This document shows positions 8,960 to 16,980 of a stretch of 64,000 nt of DNA, piece by piece. Source of the stretch: Novosphingobium umbonatum (GTDB lineage Bacteria > Pseudomonadota > Alphaproteobacteria > Sphingomonadales > Sphingomonadaceae); the NCBI RefSeq assembly GCF_004005905.1, contig NZ_SACO01000001.1:310001-374000 (forward strand). Direction: 5' to 3'. Every line of letters begins with the position of its first letter. Position 1 is the stretch's first letter. Under the pieces are notes generated by a model, which was not told the DNA's origin, searched no databases, and saw nothing but the letters and a program-made list of their open reading frames with translations. A program made the translations under genes and the position numbers.

Positions 8960-11380
8960 TCAGAAGGCCACCGTCAGCGATGCACCGACATAGCGGTAGA
9001 AGTCACGCGGCAAGGCCTGAGCCACCGCGCCAGCCCCACCGACCGAGCCCGAAATGCGGCGCAAACCGGCCACATATTGCTTGTCGAACAGGTTCTTGAC
9101 GAAGAGGTTGACCTTATACTTCTCGTTGGGCGAGGTCAGGTTGATGGTCGCATTGGCCACACCGAAGGAGGGACGCAGCCACACCGAATTGGGGTTGTTG
9201 GCATCGGCCAGATTGGTGAACAGCGTCTTGGCGGTCCATGTGTAGTTGGTCGAGAAATTGACCCCCCAATCCTTCACCACCACGTCATAGCTGGCCGTGG
9301 CGCCCCATTTGGTCGCAGGGGCATTGAGCGGCTGCCCACCCTTGATGTTGAGCGTGGGGCTGACGAACAGATCGCCGAACTCGTTCTTGGCGAACAGGAA
9401 GTTGCCCGAGAGACGCAGTTGATCGGTGGGACGCGCCACCACTTCGCCTTCGATACCCTTGGTATAGAGCTTACCTGCCGAACGCAGCACCGGAGCGCCC
9501 GAACCATCGGTGCCCGAAGAGCTAGTCTGATAGCCATCAAACGTGGTCTTGTAGCCGGTGACGTTGACCGTCAGGCGGCGGTTGAAGAATTGGCTTTTCA
9601 CACCCAGTTCGAACGAGGTCGAAGTTTCCGGCGCGGCAGGCAAAGCGGCCATGCCTGCGGTGGTCACGAACATATCAGCGTCAATGCCCGGCCCCTTGTA
9701 ACCCTTGGCAAAGGAGGCATAGGTCATGAAATCGCGGCTAAATTCATAACGCGCCGTGGCGCGGCCCAGCACAGCATCCTTGCTGAAAGTGCGATAGAAA
9801 TTCCAGTTGGGCGTACCGGCATTGGCGCCTCCGCTGGTCGCCGCACCGATATGATCACCATTGGGACCGGTGACCTTCTTGTGATCCCATTTGATTTCAT
9901 CATGCACAAAACGCGCGCCCGCCGACAGGGTCAGCTTTGACGTGGGGTGCAGGTTGATATTGGCAAAGGCGGCGGAATTGATGTTGCGCACCTTGGTGAT
10001 CATATCCGCAAACACATAGGCGTTGGGATTGGCCACGGTGACCGTGGTTGCGGTGGGGAACACCACATTGCCCGCGATGTTGGACCGCACACCGCCGATG
10101 GTCAGGTCGCGCTCGGTCAGCGAGTTATAGTAGAACGCGCCGACGATGTAATCGGCAAAGCCGCCCGTGGGCGATGCCAGACGCAGTTCCTGACTGAACG
10201 TATCGCTCTTTTCCAGACTGTTGCTTTCGCCGCAGATCAGGCTGCCATTGGTGGTGCGGCAGGAGAAATCAATGTTGTTGAGCAGCAGCGACTTCATCTT
10301 GGCCAGCGCATCGGCCGCCGAAATGCCGGGGTTGGTGGCGCTGAACAATTGCTGAGGCGTTACGCCGGTAAAGGGCGCATTGGTGCCGTCGCGGTCACGG
10401 ATCGCAAAGTCGCGATACTGGCGATAGGCCGTAATACTGGTCAGCGTGAAATCGCCCAGCTTGGCATCCACCGTCAACGAAGCGCCACGGTTCTTCTGCC
10501 AACCGACCTGCTCGGTGTCGAAATTGACATAGCGGCTGTTGGGACCAACCGGAGCTCCAGTAAAGGCCGCGGTCACGTTGCCGCTGGCGGCGGCCACACG
10601 CAGCGGTTCGCCGCAGCAATCCGCCTTGCGATAGGCCCAGTCGCCCGCCAGCGTGAAGGTCAGGCCATCATGGGGCTCGTACAGGAACTTGCCGCGCAGG
10701 CCATAGGAGACCGAATTGTTCACCGTCTTGCCGGTGGCTTTGTTGATCACCAGACCGTCTTCGCGATGGTAATAGCTGGAAACGCGGAAAGCCGTCGTGT
10801 CGGACAGCGGGCCGGTCAACAGGCCGTTGATCCCGAATTCATTGTTCTGCGCGGCGGTCATTTCGATCTTGCCGTTCAGCTTCTTGCGGTCCGGCCCCTT
10901 GGTGACGATCACCACCGCACCGGCCGAGGCATTCTTGCCCTGCAGCGTGCCTTGCGGCCCGTTGAGCACTTCGACGCGCTCCAGATCGTTCAGCCCGTCA
11001 AACACCGAGCCAACGCGGGTGTAGACTACGCCATCGACAATGGTGGAAACCGAAGGCTCGACACCGACCGAGAAAGTTTCGGTGCCGATGCCACGGATCG
11101 AAAAGTTGAACAGGCGGGCTTCGTCAGCCGCCTGAAAATTCAGCGTGGGCGAGATCAGGCCGAATTCCTTCGGGCTGGCAATCGCCATCTTTTTCAGCGT
11201 GGTGGCTTCCACAGCCTGGATCGACACCGGCACCGATTGGAGGCGCTCGGAACGCTTTTGCGCGGTCACGATGATTTCGCCAGGGGCAGCGGGCTGAGCC
11301 GCTTCCTGTGCCTGGGCCGAGGTGGAAAAAGCCAGCGCAAGGGCCAGCGACGCGAAGGAAACGCGCGAAATAATCGCCAT
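8960..11380 (-). CDS. TonB-dependent receptor (hydroaromatic block)
   Basis: An 806-residue outer-membrane receptor. MAIISRVSFASLALALAFSTSAQAQ is a signal peptide, followed by GEIIVTAQKRSERLQSVPVS as TonB box and start of the plug. The plug has IRGIGTETFSVGVEPSV and VLNGPQGTLQGKNASAGAV. The barrel ends YRYVGASLTVAF. AGGGGGAG lies 7 bp before the ATG. This is the small-molecule receptor type common in sphingomonads. It precedes aroE-quiC-MFS on the same strand and diverges from a TetR gene, so a hydroaromatic or plant-phenolic ligand is likely. The actual ligand cannot be read from sequence. Confidence 0.92.
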   Translation of the reverse strand: MAIISRVSFASLALALAFSTSAQAQEAAQPAAPGEIIVTAQKRSERLQSVPVSIQAVEATTLKKMAIASPKEFGLISPTLNFQAADEARLFNFSIRGIGTETFSVGVEPSVSTIVDGVVYTRVGSVFDGLNDLERVEVLNGPQGTLQGKNASAGAVVIVTKGPDRKKLNGKIEMTAAQNNEFGINGLLTGPLSDTTAFRVSSYYHREDGLVINKATGKTVNNSVSYGLRGKFLYEPHDGLTFTLAGDWAYRKADCCGEPLRVAAASGNVTAAFTGAPVGPNSRYVNFDTEQVGWQKNRGASLTVDAKLGDFTLTSITAYRQYRDFAIRDRDGTNAPFTGVTPQQLFSATNPGISAADALAKMKSLLLNNIDFSCRTTNGSLICGESNSLEKSDTFSQELRLASPTGGFADYIVGAFYYNSLTERDLTIGGVRSNIAGNVVFPTATTVTVANPNAYVFADMITKVRNINSAAFANINLHPTSKLTLSAGARFVHDEIKWDHKKVTGPNGDHIGAATSGGANAGTPNWNFYRTFSKDAVLGRATARYEFSRDFMTYASFAKGYKGPGIDADMFVTTAGMAALPAAPETSTSFELGVKSQFFNRRLTVNVTGYKTTFDGYQTSSSGTDGSGAPVLRSAGKLYTKGIEGEVVARPTDQLRLSGNFLFAKNEFGDLFVSPTLNIKGGQPLNAPATKWGATASYDVVVKDWGVNFSTNYTWTAKTLFTNLADANNPNSVWLRPSFGVANATINLTSPNEKYKVNLFVKNLFDKQYVAGLRRISGSVGGAGAVAQALPRDFYRYVGASLTVAF

Positions 11381-11438
11381 CAGAAAACTCCCCCTGAGGA
11401 ATTGCTCGACACCCTTTCAAGAGCGCCTGTTTGCCATA

Positions 11439-11465
11439 TTGGTATGATACGGACCGTTTGGTATG
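11439..11465. promoter_or_regulatory. Direct repeats TTGGTATG in the receptor/TetR intergenic region
   Basis: TTGGTATG occurs at 11439-11446 and again at 11458-11465, a 19-bp offset (about two helical turns). It lies between the divergently transcribed TonB receptor and TetR operon, where a regulator acting on both would bind. Confidence 0.45.
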
Positions 11466-11474
11466 TCAACAACA

Positions 11475-11494
11475 AACATTCTGGTTGGAATGTT
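11475..11494. promoter_or_regulatory. Inverted repeat, candidate TetR operator
   Basis: AACATTC-N6-GAATGTT is a perfect 7-bp-arm palindrome flanked by AACAA/TTGTT-like sequence. It lies 58 bp upstream of the TetR start and about 95 bp upstream of the receptor start, a typical position for a TetR-family operator. Confidence 0.5.
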
Positions 11495-11551
11495 GTTGCA
11501 GATATCGCTCCTGCTGCTACCTTGCCCCGCAATGCGAGAGGCAAGACAAAA

Positions 11552-12205
11552 GTGACGACAAAAACCCCTAAAGCGCCCCGAAAAATGCGCGATGCCGATG
11601 CGACCCGCGAGGAAATCCTCAGGGTTGCTACTGAAGTCTTTGCCAAAAATGGCTTGCATGGCGCGCGTGTAGAAGAATTGGCCTCCCTAACCGCCACCAG
11701 CAAGCACATGATCTACTATTACTTTGGCAGTAAAGAGGGCTTGTACGCCGCCGTACTGGACAAAGCGTATAAAGACTTCCGTACGGCAGAAAGTGCTTTG
11801 GATTACGAAGCACTGACACCTTCGGAAGCTCTACGTGCGATTGTCGGGATCACTTTCGATTCGCATCAGGCCAATCCGCATGTCGTGCGGATTATTATGT
11901 CGGAAAATCTGGACCATGGCCGCCATTTGCAAGGCAGCGACCAGGCCCAGCAACGCGGGCAGGTTTTGGCCACGCTGGAACGGATTATCCAGCGCGGACA
12001 GGCCAGCGGCGAGTTCCGCGCCGATATTGACGCGCTGCATCTGCATATGACGATCAGCGCACTGTGCTTTCACTTTATCGCCAACCGTTACACATTTGGC
12101 ACAATTTTCGCCGTGGATCAGACCGATCCCGTTATGGTGCAGGCCCGCCGCGCCGAAGTGGTCAGCACCTTGATGGCCCGTTGCCTGAAGGGAGGCGCTG
12201 CGTGA
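11552..12205 (+). CDS. TetR/AcrR family transcriptional regulator
   Basis: A 217-residue one-component repressor. The N-terminal helix-turn-helix is clear (TREEILRVATEVFAKNGLHG...TSKHMIYYYFGSKEGLY), followed by an all-helical ligand-binding domain with a TetR C-terminal pattern (HVVRIIMSENLDHGRHLQ). I chose the GTG at 11552, with AGAGG about 9 bp upstream; an ATG at 11585 has no ribosome site, and the long upstream open frame is antisense to the receptor. It diverges from the TonB receptor and its stop overlaps the next start (GTGA), so it probably controls both its own operon and the receptor. Confidence 0.88.
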   Translation: MTTKTPKAPRKMRDADATREEILRVATEVFAKNGLHGARVEELASLTATSKHMIYYYFGSKEGLYAAVLDKAYKDFRTAESALDYEALTPSEALRAIVGITFDSHQANPHVVRIIMSENLDHGRHLQGSDQAQQRGQVLATLERIIQRGQASGEFRADIDALHLHMTISALCFHFIANRYTFGTIFAVDQTDPVMVQARRAEVVSTLMARCLKGGAA

Positions 12206-13005
12206 GTCGCGCCCTTTCCCTCGCCGCGCTAACCGTGCTGGAGGCGGGGCCGGTGGAAACCATCCGCATCGCCGCCGCCACCGGCTATAGCCATGTCGGC
12301 CTGCGCCCCGTAGCCGCCACGCCCACCGAAAAACACTGGCCAATGTTGCGCGACAAGGCATTGGCCGCCGACATCAGCGCCGCTTTGGCGGTTGAGAATA
12401 TCGGCGTGCTGGACGTGGAAATCCTGCGCCTCACCCCCCAGATCGATTGGGACGAGGTGCAGGCTACGGTCGATTTCGCGCAAAGCCTTGGCGCGGCCCG
12501 CGTGTTGGTGGCCGATAATGATCCCGATGCCATCCGTTCGCGCGAATCGCTGGCGCGCATGGGGGCCATTGCCGCGCCTGCTGGCGTGACCATGGCGCTG
12601 GAATTCATGCCATGGACCCACGCGCCCAATCTGATCGCCGCGCGCGACAGGGTGCAGGGGCTGGAGGGCGTGACCATGCTGGTGGATGCCTTTCACCTTG
12701 TCCGTTCGGGCGGCAAGGTGGAGGACATTGCGCAGGGCGACCCGCTGATTTCCTATCTCCAGCTATGCGATATTGCGGGCCCCATCCCCAGCATGGACGC
12801 CATCCTGCAAGAGGCCCGTGCCGACCGCCTGTTCCCCGGCGAGGGCGAGGTGGATCTGGTCACTTTGCTGCGCCGCCTGCCCGATCTGCCGATCAGTCTG
12901 GAAGTGCCCGCCGACCGCCTGCGTCTGGCAGGGGTTAGCGCGCAAAAGCGCGCCGCGCTGGCCATCGCCGCCACACGCCGCGTGCTGGAACAGGCCGATG
13001 GCTGA
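12202..13005 (+). CDS. Sugar phosphate isomerase/epimerase-like TIM-barrel protein
   Basis: A 267-residue AP-endonuclease-2-type (xylose isomerase-like) TIM barrel. The GTG at 12202 overlaps the TetR stop and has GGGAGG 7 bp upstream. Candidate metal ligands are the Glu in MALEFMPWT, Asp and His in LVDAFHLVRSG, Asp in QLCDIAG, and Glu in FPGEGEVDLV. The fold is the same as the N-terminal domain of the nearby dehydroshikimate dehydratase, but the sequence lacks that enzyme's YEALAWG and QWADAP motifs. Its position between the TetR gene and a flavoprotein suggests an isomerase or dehydratase step in a hydroaromatic or polyol pathway; the substrate is unknown. Confidence 0.8.
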   Translation: MSRALSLAALTVLEAGPVETIRIAAATGYSHVGLRPVAATPTEKHWPMLRDKALAADISAALAVENIGVLDVEILRLTPQIDWDEVQATVDFAQSLGAARVLVADNDPDAIRSRESLARMGAIAAPAGVTMALEFMPWTHAPNLIAARDRVQGLEGVTMLVDAFHLVRSGGKVEDIAQGDPLISYLQLCDIAGPIPSMDAILQEARADRLFPGEGEVDLVTLLRRLPDLPISLEVPADRLRLAGVSAQKRAALAIAATRRVLEQADG

Positions 13006-14668
13006 ATGCGACCTGCTGGTCATCGGCTCGGGCGCGGCGGGTCTGTGTGCGGCGGCGACCGGCGCGGCGCTGGGGCTGGACGTTGTACTGGCGGAAAAAT
13101 CCGATGTGCTGGGCGGCACTACCGCTTGGTCGGGCGGATGGATGTGGCTGCCGCGCAACCGCCATGCGGTGGAGGCAGGCATTATCGAGCCGCGCGAAGC
13201 CCCACGTGACTATCTGGCCAGCGTATTGGGCAATCGCTTTGATCCTGCCCGCATCGATGCATTCATCGACACTGCGCCTGCCATGGTCGATTTCCTGACC
13301 GAGCGCGGCTTTGTGTTCGAGGCGGGCAACCGCATCTGCGACATTTATGGCGACAAGCCGGGCGCTGGCACAGGCGGACGCTCGCTGATCGCGGCGGCCT
13401 ATGATGCGCGGGCCTTGGGCAAGGATCTGGCCCTGCTGCGCCGCACCAAGCGCGAGACCAGCTTTATCGGCATGCCCATTCAGGCAGGGCCGGATCTGGG
13501 CGCTTTCCTCAACGCCACCCGTCGCCCCGCAGCCTTTGTCCATGTGGCGCGGCGGATGCTGCGCCATGGCTGGGATCTGGCGCGCTATGGGCGGGCAACG
13601 CATCTGCTCAATGGCGTGGCGCTGGTAGCGCGGCTCTATGCGCTGGCCAAGCGTGATGGGGTCCAGTTTCGACTTGGCGCGGGTGCGGTGGAATTGATCG
13701 CGGACCAGACCCGCGTGACGGGCGCCGTGCTGGAAGGCCCGCAAGGGCGCGAGGCGATATATGCAAGGCGCGGTGTGGTGCTGGCCACGGGTGGCTTTTC
13801 CGCCAATCCGGCGCTGCGGACGCAGATGTTCCCGCATCCAGAATCACATGAAACGCTGGCGGTTCCTGAATGTGATGGCGCGGGCCTGCGCCTAGCCCGC
13901 CCGCTGGGCGCCGCGCTGGGCGATGATCTGGCCGCCAATGGCGCATGGTGTCCGGTCAGTCGCGTGACATGGCCCGATGGCCAGCAAGGCATTTTCCCGC
14001 ATATTATCGAACGCGGCAAACCGGGCGTAATCGCCGTGCGCGCCAATGGGCGGCGCTTCGTGAACGAGGCCAATGGCTATCACGATTATGTCTCGGCTTT
14101 GCTGGCGGCCACCCCGTCAGGGGAAGAGGCCCGTTCGTGGATGATTTGCGACCATCGCTTCCTGCGCCGCTGGGGGCTGGGCGTGGTGAAACCTGCGCCG
14201 CTACCCGTCACCTATTGGCAGCGCAGCGGCTATTTGCGCAGCGCTGGTACATTGGCCGAACTGGCGCGGATGTGCGGGATAGATGAAGCGCTGGTGGATA
14301 CGGTGGCGCGCTATAACCAAGGCGCGCGGCAGGGGCGTGATGACGAATTTGGCCGTGGCTGGTCGCCCTATAACCGCTATCAAGGCGATCCCGAACTCTC
14401 TCCCAACCCCAATGTCGCGCCCATCGAACATGGCCCATTTCATGCGGTCGAGGTCGTGCCGGGCAGTTTCGGCAGCTTTGCGGGCCTGAAAACCGATGCC
14501 CATGCCCGCGTGCTGCGCGAGGATGGCGCGGTGATCGACGGACTCTATGCCGCGGGGGCGGATATGGCCAGCATCATGGGCGGCCATTATCCGGCGGGGG
14601 GCATCAATCTTGGCCCCGCCATGGTGTTTGGCCATCTGGCCGCGCGCCATGCGGCGGGGATGGATTAG
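12998..14668 (+). CDS. FAD-dependent dehydrogenase, fumarate reductase/ketosteroid dehydrogenase superfamily
   Basis: A 556-residue flavoprotein. The N-terminal Rossmann motif is LLVIGSGAAGLCAAATGAA, then LGGTTAWSGG, VVLATGGFSANP and a C-terminal FAD-contact region GLYAAGADMASIMGGHYPAGG. This layout fits the FAD_binding_2 superfamily (fumarate reductase flavoprotein, 3-ketosteroid-delta-1-dehydrogenase, KstD-like), which introduces or reduces alkene bonds next to a carbonyl or carboxylate. It overlaps the isomerase gene by 8 bp, so the two are translationally coupled. With the isomerase and TetR it could dehydrogenate a ring compound toward aromatisation; that role is inference. Confidence 0.85.
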   Translation: MAECDLLVIGSGAAGLCAAATGAALGLDVVLAEKSDVLGGTTAWSGGWMWLPRNRHAVEAGIIEPREAPRDYLASVLGNRFDPARIDAFIDTAPAMVDFLTERGFVFEAGNRICDIYGDKPGAGTGGRSLIAAAYDARALGKDLALLRRTKRETSFIGMPIQAGPDLGAFLNATRRPAAFVHVARRMLRHGWDLARYGRATHLLNGVALVARLYALAKRDGVQFRLGAGAVELIADQTRVTGAVLEGPQGREAIYARRGVVLATGGFSANPALRTQMFPHPESHETLAVPECDGAGLRLARPLGAALGDDLAANGAWCPVSRVTWPDGQQGIFPHIIERGKPGVIAVRANGRRFVNEANGYHDYVSALLAATPSGEEARSWMICDHRFLRRWGLGVVKPAPLPVTYWQRSGYLRSAGTLAELARMCGIDEALVDTVARYNQGARQGRDDEFGRGWSPYNRYQGDPELSPNPNVAPIEHGPFHAVEVVPGSFGSFAGLKTDAHARVLREDGAVIDGLYAAGADMASIMGGHYPAGGINLGPAMVFGHLAARHAAGMD

Positions 14669-14669
14669 A

Positions 14670-14701
14670 GCGTTTTCCGATCATTCAGGATCGAAAAACG
14701 C
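14670..14701 (+). terminator. Hairpin after the flavoprotein gene
   Basis: GCGTTTTCCGATC and GATCGAAAAACGC form a near-perfect 13-bp stem starting 2 bp after the stop. No long T run follows, so it may be a terminator or a REP-like intergenic element. Confidence 0.5.
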
Positions 14702-14731
14702 GATAAGCCCGCGCGGCGATTGAGCGTCGCT

Positions 14732-14759
14732 TTTCCGTTCGCGTCAGCTTGAACGGAAA
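14732..14759. repeat. Inverted repeat TTTCCGTTC / GAACGGAAA
   Basis: Nine-base arms with a 10-base loop, immediately before the MarR gene's 3' end at 14765. With the hairpin at 14670 it forms a paired-hairpin unit resembling dispersed intergenic elements of sphingomonads. Only one copy was seen in this window. Confidence 0.45.
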
Positions 14760-14764
14760 TCGCA

Positions 14765-15274
14765 CTAAGCCTTACAGCCAGCCTGAATCTTTTGCAGCAA
14801 TTCCAGCGCCATGCGGAATTCGGCATCGGTCAGCACACCGGCAAAGCTGTTCTCGATCGAATGGACCACGCCGCGCGCTTCCTCCAGCTTGGCCTTGCCC
14901 GCTTCGGTGATGAACAGGCCTTGGGCGCGGCGGTCGCTCTCGATGCTTTCCAGCATCAACAGGTCCTTGCGCGTCAGGCTGGCGATCATCTGGTGGATCG
15001 TGGCGCGGCGCATACGGAACAGACGGGCCAGTTGCGATTGCGTGACGCCGGGGTTCACTTCCACCAGCCACAGGATCGAGGTCTGCTTGGGCGTCAGGTC
15101 CATCAGACGCAGCGCAGGGTCCAGATCAAAGGACAAAGCCGCATAGCCAATGCCCAGATTGAAGCCCAGCAGCCGGTCCAGTCCGTTCAGGTTGATCTGG
15201 CCATTGTCACCCTCGCCACCGTCAACGGCAACGCTGTCAGGCATACGGGCAAGCGGCGAACGGGGATCAAGCAC
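14765..15274 (-). CDS. MarR family transcriptional regulator
   Basis: A 169-residue winged-helix regulator. The core reads LTPKQTSILWLVEVNPGVTQ, QLARLFRMRRATIHQMIASL (recognition helix) and a wing with ESIESDRRAQGLFITEAGK. GTG at 15274 gives an N-terminal extension of about 40 residues before the dimerisation helix; the ATG at 15244 is an alternative start. An inverted repeat just upstream (15296-15317) is a candidate autoregulatory operator. MarR proteins often respond to phenolic ligands, which would suit the neighbouring hydroaromatic genes, but its targets are not visible from sequence. Confidence 0.85.
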   Translation of the reverse strand: MLDPRSPLARMPDSVAVDGGEGDNGQINLNGLDRLLGFNLGIGYAALSFDLDPALRLMDLTPKQTSILWLVEVNPGVTQSQLARLFRMRRATIHQMIASLTRKDLLMLESIESDRRAQGLFITEAGKAKLEEARGVVHSIENSFAGVLTDAEFRMALELLQKIQAGCKA

Positions 15275-15295
15275 GGCGGGGCGACCTTCCTGAAG

Positions 15296-15317
15296 CCTTG
15301 GGTGCGACAGCCCAAGG
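15296..15317. promoter_or_regulatory. Inverted repeat upstream of the MarR gene
   Basis: CCTTGGG-N8-CCCAAGG has perfect 7-bp arms and lies 22 bp upstream of the GTG start, between promoter and gene on the minus strand. This fits an autoregulatory MarR operator. Confidence 0.45.
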
Positions 15318-15461
15318 TGGTAGTTTCTGTAAAAGTATGTGTTCTATACAGTCAGCGCGCAAGTCGCAAATTGTGCAGGTGCAAGTCAAGCCCCCAGACT
15401 CGCTTCGCAGGTGCAAAATAGGGCCGATCCGTTGCACATCACGCAAAGGACTGGCTAATTT

Positions 15462-16979
15462 TCAGCCAGCCTCTTTCACACGCCAAACCAAACGCGCCTG
15501 ACCACCGGCCGGAACGCGCAGCAACCATAGCGGCTTGCCATCGCGGGCGCCCAATTTGGCCGAAGCCCCGCGCAGCGACTCGCCCTCGCCCAGCATCAGC
15601 CGCGCCTCCACCTGCACCGGCCAGCGGTTGGTGTTGCGGATCACGCTGGTCATTTGCGCCATGCCTTTGCCCATTTCACGCCGCTGCGTTTCCATGCGCA
15701 GGCGGGGGCTGTCGGCCACATCCAGCCGCAGCGTCTCGCCCACCGCCTTGTCCTCCAGCGTGGCCTCCCCCGCAGGGATTTGCGCCGCGCCCAGCCCCTG
15801 CGTCACCACCAGTTGGCCAGCGGGTAGGGCCAGCCCCAGCCCGTCCGCCTTCACATTGCGCATCACCAAGCGGATGCGGGCATGGCCCTCGCCATCCTGT
15901 GGCTCCAGATCCAGCGCGTGGACGATGGCCAGCTTCACCCCTTTGCGATCCACCAGCGCCACCTGCTTTTGCGCATGGGCAGCCACCGTGGTGGGCAAAG
16001 GCAGGCGGTAGAGCTTCACATCGCCCAAGGCTTCGGGCCGCACCAGCTTGGGCGCCACACGGCGGGCGGTGACCAGCACCTCCATCGGAGCGGCCATCGC
16101 GACGGGCGGAGGCGGAGGCGGTGCCGACATCGCACTGGGCGATTGCAGATCTGGGCCGCCAATCGGCAGCGGGACGCTAACCCGACAGCTCATCTCCAGC
16201 GCCTCGACCTCTTGCGGCGCGGGCGCGCTATCCACCCGTCGCAATTTGCCCGCCACTACAGCAGCCTGCGCGGCGGAAAAGCTGGTGGCATCGCTGCTGG
16301 CCAGCGTCACCCATCCGGTCAGCCCTGCGCTACGGCCATCGGGCGACAGGCGCGCTACATAATGCGCCTGCCAGTCAAAGCCCCAAGCCAGATAGGACAA
16401 TTTCACCCGCGCCGTCACCGCCTTGGGGGAGCGTACCATCAGGGACAGGCTGGGCCGCGCCTGCAATCCCGCTGGCAGGCCATCATAGGCGAGCCCATCC
16501 TGAAACCCCGCGCAATTGGCGATCTCAAACCCGCGCCTGGTTTGCAGCACCGCCGCGCCATCGGGGGCGGAACGGATGATCGCCTCCTCCTCAACGACCC
16601 GCCCCTGCGGATCATGGCGCTTAATCGTCACAGGCCGTCTAAAGGCGCGAGCATAGAGGTTGCGCGGGGATAGCAGATCGGCATCAAGGTTCTTTTCCGC
16701 CACACTGGCGGGAAGCCCCGTCACCAAAGCGCTTTCCGCCAGCATCCCCGCCGCCACACCATCAAAACGCAACACCGCCTCACCCGCAGGCAGGCTGATG
16801 TCGCGCTCCTCGGTCACCAAAGCATAGCCTTGCAGCCAGTCCAGCTGCAACGCTTGCCCCGCAGGCCGATTGGGCGCGCGATAGATGGTGACCGAGGTGG
16901 CGCGCGGCGGCGCAGCCTCCACCACCGGAGCGCCCACTGGTGCTGCGGCCAATACTGCCGCCGCCAGAGCCAGCGCCAT
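15462..16979 (-). CDS. DUF4139 domain protein (second of a pair)
   Basis: A 505-residue exported protein. MALALAAAVLAAAPVGAPVVEA is a signal peptide. The body matches the DUF4139/mucoidy-inhibitor-like fold: VTIYRA near the start, SLPAGEAVLRFDGV, the central LSYLAWGFDWQAHYVARL with GWVTLASSDATSFS, and a C-terminal beta-rich end (PVQVEARLMLGEGESLRG). It has a Gly/Pro/Met-rich linker (SAMSAPPPPPPVAMAAP). It follows its paralogue at 16981 with one base between stop and ATG, so the two are co-translated. Function is unknown; an envelope role is inferred only from the signal peptide. Confidence 0.75.
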   Translation of the reverse strand: MALALAAAVLAAAPVGAPVVEAAPPRATSVTIYRAPNRPAGQALQLDWLQGYALVTEERDISLPAGEAVLRFDGVAAGMLAESALVTGLPASVAEKNLDADLLSPRNLYARAFRRPVTIKRHDPQGRVVEEEAIIRSAPDGAAVLQTRRGFEIANCAGFQDGLAYDGLPAGLQARPSLSLMVRSPKAVTARVKLSYLAWGFDWQAHYVARLSPDGRSAGLTGWVTLASSDATSFSAAQAAVVAGKLRRVDSAPAPQEVEALEMSCRVSVPLPIGGPDLQSPSAMSAPPPPPPVAMAAPMEVLVTARRVAPKLVRPEALGDVKLYRLPLPTTVAAHAQKQVALVDRKGVKLAIVHALDLEPQDGEGHARIRLVMRNVKADGLGLALPAGQLVVTQGLGAAQIPAGEATLEDKAVGETLRLDVADSPRLRMETQRREMGKGMAQMTSVIRNTNRWPVQVEARLMLGEGESLRGASAKLGARDGKPLWLLRVPAGGQARLVWRVKEAG

Positions 16980-16980
16980 A

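Noticed and set aside
9947..11551. N-terminal extension of the TetR frame by about 535 codons
   Set aside because: It is antisense to the TonB receptor and runs through the promoter region; the TetR fold begins only after the GTG at 11552.
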